Origin: UBA6136 sp041178325
Lineage (GTDB): Bacteria; Pseudomonadota; Gammaproteobacteria; Methylococcales; Methylococcaceae
Reading direction: 5' to 3'
NCBI GenBank assembly: GCA_041178325.1
Contig: JBEGVN010000027.1
Location: forward strand, 34,767 to 98,766
DNA length: 64,000 bases
Position numbers and translations under genes: made by a program. The notes under the pieces were generated by a model. It was given only the letters and a program-made list of their open reading frames with translations. It was not told where the DNA came from and did no database searches. Shown one piece after another: positions 1 to 7,185 of this stretch (positions are counted from its first letter, which is position 1; each line of letters starts with the position of its first letter).

Positions 1-27
1 AAACTTCTTTAAGAAGTCAGCCAGCAA
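1..27 (-). CDS. Possible 5' end of a divergent gene running off the window
   Basis: Reading the minus strand from position 27, a TTG codon opens a frame that stays open to the window edge and reads MLADFLKKF. An AGGAG sequence (complement of 35-39) sits seven bases before the TTG, which is good ribosome-binding spacing. A gene divergent from trxB would fit the common arrangement around trxB in gammaproteobacteria, but nine codons cannot identify it. The alternative is the tail of a plus-strand gene whose frame from base 2 ends at a TAA at 53-55. The sequence alone does not decide between them. Confidence 0.25.
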
Positions 28-209
28 GGCGGTACTCCTGAATACGGTCGGTTAAATCAATGGAAACCTAGTCTTTGGTCTTCTATTTTGCCCGAGCGCA
101 AGCCTCAGGTCATGTTTATTCGCTGATTGAACTTGGCAATAGCTTGGTTGTCGATGTTTGGGCTATCCTTGCGTTATCCGTTCACATCAATTTCCCTGGA
201 TTCAAAACC

Positions 210-1169
210 ATGGCTGAACCGCGTCACGTCAAACTGCTCATTCTTGGCTCCGGCCCCGCAGGCTACTCTGCTGCCGTATATGCCGCTCGCGCGAACCTTA
301 GGCCCGTCCTGGTGACGGGGCTTGAGATGGGCGGGCAATTGACTACCACGACCGAGGTGGATAACTGGCCAGGCGATGTGGATGGGGTTCAAGGACCGGA
401 TCTTATGGATCGGATGCGCCGTCATGCGGAGCGGTTCGAGACGGAGATCATTTTTGACCACATTCATACAACGAACCTTTCAGAGCGGCCGTTTGTTTTG
501 AAGGGCGATGCAGGAACCTATACCTGCGATGCCCTGATCATTGCAACCGGGGCATCGGCCCGCTATCTGGGTCTGCCATCCGAGGACGCGTTCAAGGGAA
601 AGGGGGTGTCTGCCTGTGCAACCTGTGATGGTTTTTTCTATCGTGGTAAGCGTGTGGCTGTTATTGGTGGAGGTAACACAGCCGTCGAAGAGGCGCTTTA
701 TCTCTCCAATCTGGCAGCGCATGTCACCGTGGTTCATCGCCGTGACAAGTTTCGCTCGGAGAAAATTCTGTCCGATAAACTCCTTGAGAAGTCCCGTAGC
801 GGGAACGTGAGTATCGAGTGGAACGCGACTCTGGATGAGGTGCTCGGAGATGCCTCGGGCGTAACCGGGATGCGCATCAAGTCCGTTGAGGGTTCAGGTA
901 CCAAGGATATTCCACTTGAGGGTGTATTTATTGCCATTGGTCACAGCCCAAATACCGGTATTTTTGAAGGTCAGCTTGAGATGCGAAATGGGTACCTCAA
1001 GGTTAAAAGTGGCTCTGAGGGTGGCGCGACCTCGACCAGTATGCCAGGGGTGTTTGCGGCGGGCGATGTGGCCGATAGTGTCTACCGTCAGGCCATTACC
1101 TCAGCAGGTGCCGGTTGCATGGCCGCGCTGGACGCTGATAAGTATCTTGAATCCCTGGATTCACATTAG
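210..1169 (+). CDS. trxB: Thioredoxin reductase
   Basis: NADPH-dependent flavoenzyme that reduces thioredoxin in the cytoplasm. The 319-residue protein has the FAD-binding GSGPAG motif at residues 13-18, the redox-active CATC pair (Cys136 and Cys139) followed by DGFF, the NADPH-binding GGGNTAVEE motif, and a C-terminal FAD-contacting GVFAAGDV segment. Length matches the family (about 316-321). The reading frame is open back to position 75, but the first 45 residues of that longer frame are not typical of TrxB. The ATG at 210 places the FAD motif where it belongs, although its ribosome-binding site is weak. It is followed by the promoter and leader of the rpsF operon, so it is probably transcribed separately. 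Confidence 0.96.
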   Translation: MAEPRHVKLLILGSGPAGYSAAVYAARANLRPVLVTGLEMGGQLTTTTEVDNWPGDVDGVQGPDLMDRMRRHAERFETEIIFDHIHTTNLSERPFVLKGDAGTYTCDALIIATGASARYLGLPSEDAFKGKGVSACATCDGFFYRGKRVAVIGGGNTAVEEALYLSNLAAHVTVVHRRDKFRSEKILSDKLLEKSRSGNVSIEWNATLDEVLGDASGVTGMRIKSVEGSGTKDIPLEGVFIAIGHSPNTGIFEGQLEMRNGYLKVKSGSEGGATSTSMPGVFAAGDVADSVYRQAITSAGAGCMAALDADKYLESLDSH

Positions 1170-1178
1170 AACCTTCAA

Positions 1179-1207
1179 TTGTGTGAATGGTGAAATCCCC
1201 GTATAAT
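1179..1207 (+). promoter_or_regulatory. Sigma-70 promoter of the rpsF operon
   Basis: TTGTGT (1179-1184) and a perfect TATAAT (1202-1207) are separated by 17 bases and followed by GCG. It lies about 85 bases before the S6 start codon. The -10 box also sits in the loop of a short CCCCG/CGGGG inverted repeat (1197-1213), which could act weakly as a 3' end for trxB. Confidence 0.7.
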
Positions 1208-1246
1208 GCGGGGTTCACTGGCGTCCCTGTTGGGGCGTCACTCCTT

Positions 1247-1274
1247 GCCTCACCGTCTTTCGGGAGGCTTTTTT
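1247..1274 (+). promoter_or_regulatory. Candidate S6:S18-binding leader hairpin, with a T-run after it
   Basis: The untranslated region between the promoter and rpsF folds into a hairpin. Arms GCCTC (1247-1251) and GAGGC (1264-1268) surround an inner CCG/CGG stem with an unpaired A, capped by TCTTT. The ACCG on the 5' side resembles the CACCG element of the known S6:S18 ribosomal leader, which mimics the 16S rRNA site bound by the S6-S18 pair and gives feedback control of rpsF-rpsR. Six T residues (1269-1274) follow directly, so the same hairpin could also terminate or attenuate transcription. The ribosome-binding site AAGGAG is at 1281-1286. The assignment rests on hand folding. Confidence 0.6.
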
Positions 1275-1291
1275 AACCATAAGGAGCATTC

Positions 1292-1681
1292 ATGCGTCAT
1301 TATGAAATCGTATTCATGGTCCATCCGGACCAGAGCGCCCAGGTCCCAGCCATGCTGGACCGTTACCGTAGCCTGATTCAAGGTGGAGCGGGTCAGATTC
1401 ACCGTCTGGAAGATTGGGGTCGTCGTCAATTGGCTTACCCGATCAACAAGGTCCACAAGGCGCATTACGTCCTGATGAACATCGAAGTTGATCAGGCAAC
1501 CCTCGAAGAGCTGGAAAGCGGCTTCCGTTTCAACGACGCCGTTATCCGTAGCCTCACAATCCGCAAAGATGTTGCCGTTACCGAACCCTCTCCGATGTCT
1601 CGCAAGGAAAATCAGGAAAGCCAGGGTATCCGTGACGATGATGGCGACGACAGCGCTATCAGCGAAGCCGTAGCTGAGTAA
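1292..1681 (+). CDS. rpsF: 30S ribosomal protein S6
   Basis: Component of the 30S platform that binds 16S rRNA together with S18. The protein (129 residues) begins MRHYEIVFMVHPDQS and carries the typical GGQIHRLEDWGRRQLAYPI-like core as GAGQIHRLEDWGRRQLAYPI. It ends in a variable acidic tail of about 30 residues (DDDGDDSAISEAVAE), as in other proteobacterial S6 proteins. The start has an AAGGAG ribosome-binding site six bases upstream. It is first in the S6-S18-DUF2232-L9 operon, behind the leader hairpin at 1247-1274. Confidence 0.97.
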   Translation: MRHYEIVFMVHPDQSAQVPAMLDRYRSLIQGGAGQIHRLEDWGRRQLAYPINKVHKAHYVLMNIEVDQATLEELESGFRFNDAVIRSLTIRKDVAVTEPSPMSRKENQESQGIRDDDGDDSAISEAVAE

Positions 1682-1729
1682 TCCCGGACAGCATCACCTT
1701 TTATTGCCAATCAGTGAGGTTACATTCAG

Positions 1730-1957
1730 ATGGCACGTCAATTTAAAAGAAAGAAATTCTGCCGCTTCTCCTCGGATGAAGGTCAGGCCATTGATTACAA
1801 GGATCTCGACCTTTTGCAGGAATTCCTGTCCGAGACCTACAAGATCGTTCCCAGCCGCATCACCGGCACTAAGGTCAAGTACCAGCGCGAACTCGCTTCA
1901 GCGGTCAAGCGTGCACGTTATCTTGCCCTGCTGCCGTTCTGCGACAGTCACGAATAA
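1730..1957 (+). CDS. rpsR: 30S ribosomal protein S18
   Basis: Small-subunit protein that forms a heterodimer with S6. The 75 residues open with MARQFKRKKFCRF and contain the conserved core IDYKDLDLLQEFLSE followed by IVPSRITGTK and LASAVKRARYLALLPF, so the whole family signature is present. A longer frame from 1704 is out of phase with this protein and is not used. The gene follows rpsF by 48 bases, as expected for co-transcription and for joint control by the S6:S18 leader. Confidence 0.97.
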   Translation: MARQFKRKKFCRFSSDEGQAIDYKDLDLLQEFLSETYKIVPSRITGTKVKYQRELASAVKRARYLALLPFCDSHE

Positions 1958-1985
1958 GTAACGGCTACGGTCAAGGGGCGCCAAA

Positions 1986-2897
1986 ATGAGCGCTTTGGCA
2001 CAGTTCATCATGAAGGGGCGCAGCCAGGCGATTCTGGTGCTGGCCTCCTTCACGATCCTATCATGGCTGCTTTCGCTGGCTAGCTTGCTGGCTGCGGCTG
2101 CACTGGCTCTTCCCACGCTACGGCGCGGGATCAAAGACGGTGCAATCGTTGCTCTGGCGGCTTTGCCGATCGTCGCGTTGGCGGGCCAGATGCTGATGGG
2201 AAGCGCTGTGCAGGCGGGTGGTTTTGCGTTGGTGATTTGGGTTCCGGTTCTACTGGTTGCCTGGGTGCTACGTTCGACCGCAAGCCTCTCCACTGCATTG
2301 CTAACGGTCATGGGTTTAGGCGTTGTCTCGGTCATCGGATTTTATCTGGTGGTCGATGATGTCGCAGGGTTCTGGAAAGAGCAGTTCCAGGTCATCCTGA
2401 AGCCCATCCTTGAACAGCAGATGCAAGGAGCCAATGATGCGCCGATCGCAGTAACTCTCGAGCTCTTCTCGCGTTATGCGACAGGCTCCATTGCTGCAGG
2501 CTCTGTGATCTCGGTCATCCTCAGTATTTTTCTCGCACGCTGGTGGCAGGCGGGGCTTTATAACCCGGGTGGTTTCCGCACGGAGTTTCTGAGCCTTGCA
2601 TTCAACAGGTGGGCAGCCTTGGGGCTGATCGGCATGATTGCTTTGATTGGCCTTACGGGAGGAGAGTTTGGTGTGTTCATCGCCAATCTGGTACTGCCCG
2701 TATTTGTAGGGTTTATGACGTCAGGCTTCGCTGTCGTTCATGCCCTCTGCGGCGCTCACCCCAGCGGACGGTTCTGGCTGATCGGGCTTTATATTGCTCT
2801 TTTGTTCGTAACCCCTTTGATCCTGTTGATTGCCTTCGTGGGCATCTCCGATTCGTGGTTTGACTGGCGTCGACGCTTTGCTGCCCGCAAAGCCTGA
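1986..2897 (+). CDS. DUF2232 (YybS-like) polytopic membrane protein
   Basis: A 303-residue inner-membrane protein with about eight hydrophobic spans (for example ILVLASFTILSWLLSLASLL near the N terminus and LIGLYIALLFVTPLILLIAF near the C terminus). It belongs by context and composition to the DUF2232/YybS family, which commonly lies between rpsR and rplI in beta- and gammaproteobacteria. The function of the family is not established; the first part resembles small-molecule transport or S-component-like proteins, but that is only a resemblance. It starts 28 bases after rpsR and ends 33 bases before rplI, so it is an operon member. Confidence 0.8.
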   Translation: MSALAQFIMKGRSQAILVLASFTILSWLLSLASLLAAAALALPTLRRGIKDGAIVALAALPIVALAGQMLMGSAVQAGGFALVIWVPVLLVAWVLRSTASLSTALLTVMGLGVVSVIGFYLVVDDVAGFWKEQFQVILKPILEQQMQGANDAPIAVTLELFSRYATGSIAAGSVISVILSIFLARWWQAGLYNPGGFRTEFLSLAFNRWAALGLIGMIALIGLTGGEFGVFIANLVLPVFVGFMTSGFAVVHALCGAHPSGRFWLIGLYIALLFVTPLILLIAFVGISDSWFDWRRRFAARKA

Positions 2898-2930
2898 TGC
2901 ACTAAGAAATTCAATATTTGAGGCGTAACA

Positions 2931-3377
2931 ATGGAAATCATCCTTCTCGAGAAAGTTCCAAATCTTGGTAGCCTTGGCGACAAGGTCACCGTTCGGCCGG
3001 GTTATGGCCGTAATTTCCTGATCCCCCATGGCAAAGCCGTTGCGGCAACCCCTGAGAAGATCAAGCAGTTTGAAGAGCGTCGTGCCGAGCTTGAAAAGAA
3101 GGCAGCAGACGTTCTCGCAGCAGCTGAAGCACGGGCTGCTAGCATTGCCGCAATCAGCGTGACGATTGCCCACAAGGCGGGTGACGAAGGTCGCCTGTAC
3201 GGTTCAATCGGTACCCGTGATATTGCTGATGCTGCTACAGCTCAGGGCATTGCGGTTGAAAAGGGCGAAGTTCGCCTGCCGAATGGTGCGATTCGTCAAG
3301 TCGGCGACTATGAAATCGGAATCCAGCTCCACGGTGATGTCACTGCCGTTCTGAAGTTGGCCGTTGTCGCTGAGTAA
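2931..3377 (+). CDS. rplI: 50S ribosomal protein L9
   Basis: Binds 23S rRNA near the L1 stalk. The 148-residue protein has the N-terminal signature MEIILLEKVPNLGSLGDKVTV with GYGRNFLIPHGKA. A charged alpha-helical linker (about residues 45-75) leads to the C-terminal RNA-binding domain, which includes GRLYGSIGTRDIADA. It closes the ribosomal operon begun at rpsF. A small CCCGC/GCGGG inverted repeat follows the stop codon but lacks a T-run. Confidence 0.97.
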   Translation: MEIILLEKVPNLGSLGDKVTVRPGYGRNFLIPHGKAVAATPEKIKQFEERRAELEKKAADVLAAAEARAASIAAISVTIAHKAGDEGRLYGSIGTRDIADAATAQGIAVEKGEVRLPNGAIRQVGDYEIGIQLHGDVTAVLKLAVVAE

Positions 3378-3425
3378 GGCGTAATTTTCCCGCTGTTAGG
3401 CGGGATCGACAAAGGGGCGGGGAGC

Positions 3426-4712
3426 ATGAGACCGATCTACAGTCTTTTGTTCCTCGCCCTTTTGCCATTCATTGTCGGCCGTCTTTACCTCAAAAGTCGG
3501 GGTCTACCCGCCTATCGGCTAAGGATTAGTGAGCGGTTTGCAGACTATCCCGGCTCTTCACCTGAAATATCACCGTTATGGATACATGCAGTATCCGTTG
3601 GTGAATGCGAAGCTGCATTTCCTTTGATTCGAAAGATTCAACGAGAGCAGCCAGACCTTCCAATCCTTATGACCTGTACGACACCGACAGGCTCATCCCG
3701 GATTCAGGCTGTACTCGGTGCATCTGTTCTACATGTCTACCTTCCGTATGATCTTCCTTGGCTCGTGCGACGTTTTTTTCAGCACTACAAGCCGCGCCTG
3801 GGCATCATCATGGAGACAGAAATCTGGCCCAATCTTTTTGATGCCGCCTCAAAATTCGGCACACCCCTGATGATTGCCAATGGAAGGCTTTCTGAGCGTT
3901 CCATGCGCGGTTATGCACGTTTATCGTCGCTGATCGCGCCCTCTCTCAGGGCGGTTCATCGATTTGCAGCGCAGTCACAAGAGGATGCGGATCGCTATTT
4001 AAACATCGGTGCGACTCAAGGCACGGTGTTCAATTGCGGAAACATCAAATACGACATTGAATGGCATGCTGATCAAGTGATGGCCAGTCGATTGTTGAGG
4101 ACTTCGTGGTTTGGCGACCGCAAGGTCATGGTTGCGGGGAGTACGCATCCGGGGGAGGAGTCGTTGGTCCTCACAGCCTTTCGACATGTGCGTAGGCTTA
4201 TTCCTGATGCGCTACTGATCCTGGTTCCGCGCCATCCTGAGCGTGGGCGATCTGTTCTTGAGCTGTGTCGCACGGAAGGCTTCATCTCCAGGCTCTTCTC
4301 GAAAACCATCGATCTGACGTCCCGAGACGATGTTCTTGTGATCGACAGGGTCGGAGAACTGAGGCGATTTTATGGGGCCTGTGAGGTCGCCTTCATTGGC
4401 GGAAGCCTGGTACCTCATGGCGGCCAGAATCCATTGGAGCCCTTGATTGCTGGAATTCCCGTGATCTTTGGTCCCCACATGAACAATTTCAGGGAGATCA
4501 GACAATCTATCCTCGACGCGAGGGCAGGTGTCGAAGTCCGTTCGGCTGAAGAATTGGCTGATCAAGTGATGAAGGTGTTCGAACACCCTGAAGAGGCTCA
4601 TAGGATGGGTGAGCGAGGCGAGGCCATGGTCCGCCAGAATCAGGGCGCTCTCAATCGAATTTATGAAATAACCGCTGCGCTGCTCCTTCAGCCAGTTTCT
4701 TCCAGTTTGTGA
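3426..4712 (+). CDS. waaA: 3-deoxy-D-manno-octulosonic acid (Kdo) transferase
   Basis: Transfers Kdo from CMP-Kdo to lipid IVA at the inner membrane in lipopolysaccharide core synthesis. The 428-residue protein has an N-terminal hydrophobic anchor (YSLLFLALLPFIVGRLYL) and the family motif WIHAVSVGE (about residues 52-60) carrying the proposed catalytic Glu. Further on are TCTTPTGS, the METEIWPN block, and the C-terminal GT-B nucleotide-sugar site with GGSLVPHGGQNPLEP. Length is typical (about 420-430). It begins 48 bases after rplI and may be transcribed with it or from its own promoter. Confidence 0.95.
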   Translation: MRPIYSLLFLALLPFIVGRLYLKSRGLPAYRLRISERFADYPGSSPEISPLWIHAVSVGECEAAFPLIRKIQREQPDLPILMTCTTPTGSSRIQAVLGASVLHVYLPYDLPWLVRRFFQHYKPRLGIIMETEIWPNLFDAASKFGTPLMIANGRLSERSMRGYARLSSLIAPSLRAVHRFAAQSQEDADRYLNIGATQGTVFNCGNIKYDIEWHADQVMASRLLRTSWFGDRKVMVAGSTHPGEESLVLTAFRHVRRLIPDALLILVPRHPERGRSVLELCRTEGFISRLFSKTIDLTSRDDVLVIDRVGELRRFYGACEVAFIGGSLVPHGGQNPLEPLIAGIPVIFGPHMNNFREIRQSILDARAGVEVRSAEELADQVMKVFEHPEEAHRMGERGEAMVRQNQGALNRIYEITAALLLQPVSSSL

Positions 4713-4737
4713 CTTTAATCAGACTTAACGAGGCAAT

Positions 4738-5829
4738 ATGACCCTTTACTGTGGCATCGTCGGATTACCTAACGTTGGCAAATCCACGCTTTTTAATGCA
4801 CTGACCAAGGCTGCCATCGCTGCCGAAAATTACCCTTTTTGTACGATCGATCCCAATGTTGGGGTCGTACCGGTTCCCGACCCCCGCCTTGATGCGCTGG
4901 CCGAAATTGTAAAACCGGAGCGCATCCTGCCAACGACGATCGAATTTGTGGATATTGCAGGCTTGGTCGCCGGGGCCTCAAAAGGCGAAGGGCTGGGTAA
5001 TCAATTTCTTGCGCATATCCGTGAAACCGATGCTATCGCCCACGTGGTCCGGTGTTTTGAAGATCCCGATGTTATTCACGTGGCCGGCAAGGTCGATCCT
5101 ATTTCCGACATTGAGGTCATCAATACCGAACTTAATCTTGCAGATATGGGAACGGTCGATAAAGCCCTTCAACGGGCAGTCAAGGCTTCAAAATCGGGCA
5201 ACAAGGAAGAGCTTGCGAAGAAGAACCTTTTTGAAAAAGTGTGGGCTCATCTCGACACTGGCCGCGCAGTTCGGTCCATGGAGCTTGAAAGCGATGAACG
5301 AGCCCTTTTGCGTGAGCTCCATCTTTTGACCTCAAAGCCGATGATGTTTATTGCAAACGTAAGGGAAGATGGCTTTGAGAATAATGCCTTCCTGGATCGG
5401 GTCAAGGCTTATGCCGATGAGGAGAAAGCTTCCGTGGTCCCGGTATGTGCAGCATTCGAGGCTGAAATTGCGCAGTTGGACGATGGCGACAAGGATGAAT
5501 TCCTGGCCGAGATTGGTATGGAAGAGCCCGGTTTGAATCGTGTCATTCGGGCTGCCTACAAACTACTTAATCTCTCAACGTACTTTACTGCAGGTGTAAA
5601 GGAAGTGAGAGCCTGGACCATACCCAACGGCGCGACAGCACCCCAGTCCGCTGGCGTCATCCATACCGATTTTGAGCGCGGATTCATTCGCGCAGAGGTC
5701 ATTGCCTACGCCGATTATGTCCAATACAAAGGTGAGCAGGGCGCGAAGGATGCCGGTAAGTGGCGTTTGGAAGGGAAGGAATACATCATGCACGATGGCG
5801 ATGTGGTTCACTTCAGGTTCAATGTCTAA
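4738..5829 (+). CDS. ychF: Redox-responsive P-loop NTPase YchF/OLA1
   Basis: OBG-family ATPase that binds ribosomes and affects stress responses. The 363 residues carry the G1 motif GLPNVGKST at residues 8-16, a G3 region (VDIAGLVAGASKGEGLGNQFL), the G4-position NxxE-type sequence ANVREDG instead of NKxD (which in the family favours ATP over GTP), and a C-terminal TGS domain with HTDFERGFIRAEV. Length and order match the family exactly. It starts 25 bases after waaA. Confidence 0.96.
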   Translation: MTLYCGIVGLPNVGKSTLFNALTKAAIAAENYPFCTIDPNVGVVPVPDPRLDALAEIVKPERILPTTIEFVDIAGLVAGASKGEGLGNQFLAHIRETDAIAHVVRCFEDPDVIHVAGKVDPISDIEVINTELNLADMGTVDKALQRAVKASKSGNKEELAKKNLFEKVWAHLDTGRAVRSMELESDERALLRELHLLTSKPMMFIANVREDGFENNAFLDRVKAYADEEKASVVPVCAAFEAEIAQLDDGDKDEFLAEIGMEEPGLNRVIRAAYKLLNLSTYFTAGVKEVRAWTIPNGATAPQSAGVIHTDFERGFIRAEVIAYADYVQYKGEQGAKDAGKWRLEGKEYIMHDGDVVHFRFNV

Positions 5830-5853
5830 ATTGGGCAAAGCCACGCTGAAGTC

Positions 5854-7185
5854 ATGATCCTTTCCAGGAGCCAGAAGAGGATTATTCTGCTGCTGACCAT
5901 TCTGGTCGTCCTGATCAATGGAATCGCCACTGTACCGACGACCGATGGCGATTCCTATGGCACTTTACTTGTAGCCGACTCTCTCCTTCGATATGGCAGC
6001 CTCTCCCTCGAAAACTATTCCAGGGAGATACTTGATCTTTTAGGTCCAAGGATCAGCATGACCCATGGCCTGCCGTTCTACTATTTCCCAATTGGGAGTT
6101 CGCAGCTGAGCCTTCCCATTGTGGGAGTTGCTGATCTCCTGGGGGTCGATGTCATGGCTCAGGATGCCATCCTTCAACGGGTCATGGCATCCATCAGTTC
6201 CGCCTTGATCATGGTACTGATGCTCCGCATCGGCATGCGATGGCGGAGGGACTGGGCTGGCTGGATTGTCCCAGCAGTCTTCTGGTTTGGGACTGCGATC
6301 TCCTCTTCTACGGGGACGTCATTGGAGTCCCACGATTTTGCGATTGTCTTCGCTTTACTCGCGATCGATACCATTCTTGGAATGGAGGACAAACGTGATG
6401 TTCGCGTTTGGGGGATCCTCGGTACGGCGTTATTTTTAGCCTATCTCACGCGACCCACCTTCTCGATCTTTACGATCTATTTTCTTCTTTGGCTCTATAC
6501 CCTGTCGCGACCCTTGGCCATAAAAACTGGCTTGGTCGTCGGTTTACTGCTCGGGCTTTTTGTCCTTTTCAGTCTAAATACGTATGGTCAGGTCCTACCC
6601 GACTATTACCTACCGAAACGTTTGGTCGGTGGTCAGCCGGGAACGGCCATTATCGGTAACTTGGTCAGTCCGGCACGTGGCCTCTTTATCTACTCCTCCT
6701 TTTTGGCATTGGTCTGGTTGTTTCCGAAATCTTTCCTTCCACCACGAGGCAGGGGATGGCTGATACTTTCCATCCTATGGCCAGTGACACACTTGTTGAT
6801 CATTTCGCGATTTCCGCATTGGTGGGGTGGTCATTCTTATGGTCCGCGACTCATGATCGATTGCCTGCCGGGTTTACTCCTTTTGACCTTGTCTCGTTGG
6901 CCGAGCCCCGGCATTGCTCATTCCTGCAAGCTGCGTTCTTTGATCTTGTTGGCGAGTCTGCTTTTCAGTCTTTTTGCCAATACCTGGCAGGGGATGTTCA
7001 ACCTCTATACCGCTCATTGGTGTAATGCCCCGGATATCGACGATTACCCGGAATATCTTTTCGATTGGCACTACCCACAATTCTTGGCAAATGAAAGGGG
7101 ACATCAAAGGCGTGCGGCCGAATTTATGGCGAAGTACCATCGGGCTGCCTGGCCCAGACAACCAAGGGCAGATCGGGATCCATGA
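5854..7185 (+). CDS. Polytopic membrane protein, possibly a GT-C glycosyltransferase
   Basis: A 443-residue protein with about ten to twelve hydrophobic spans. After the first span (IILLLTILVVLINGIATV) comes an acidic loop, TTDGDSYGTLLVADSLL. GT-C lipid-linked sugar transferases keep catalytic acidic residues in this first outer loop. A C-terminal cytoplasmic or periplasmic tail rich in His and Arg follows the last span. I do not recognise a specific family. Its stop overlaps the start of the next acyltransferase gene by four bases (ATGA), so the two are translationally coupled and likely act on the same surface glycan. Alternatives are a flippase or a wax- or O-antigen-type polymer enzyme. 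Confidence 0.6.
   Translation: MILSRSQKRIILLLTILVVLINGIATVPTTDGDSYGTLLVADSLLRYGSLSLENYSREILDLLGPRISMTHGLPFYYFPIGSSQLSLPIVGVADLLGVDVMAQDAILQRVMASISSALIMVLMLRIGMRWRRDWAGWIVPAVFWFGTAISSSTGTSLESHDFAIVFALLAIDTILGMEDKRDVRVWGILGTALFLAYLTRPTFSIFTIYFLLWLYTLSRPLAIKTGLVVGLLLGLFVLFSLNTYGQVLPDYYLPKRLVGGQPGTAIIGNLVSPARGLFIYSSFLALVWLFPKSFLPPRGRGWLILSILWPVTHLLIISRFPHWWGGHSYGPRLMIDCLPGLLLLTLSRWPSPGIAHSCKLRSLILLASLLFSLFANTWQGMFNLYTAHWCNAPDIDDYPEYLFDWHYPQFLANERGHQRRAAEFMAKYHRAAWPRQPRADRDP

Noticed and set aside
3389..3403. CCCGC/GCGGG hairpin after rplI as a terminator
   Set aside because: The stem is only five base pairs and no T-run follows on either strand.
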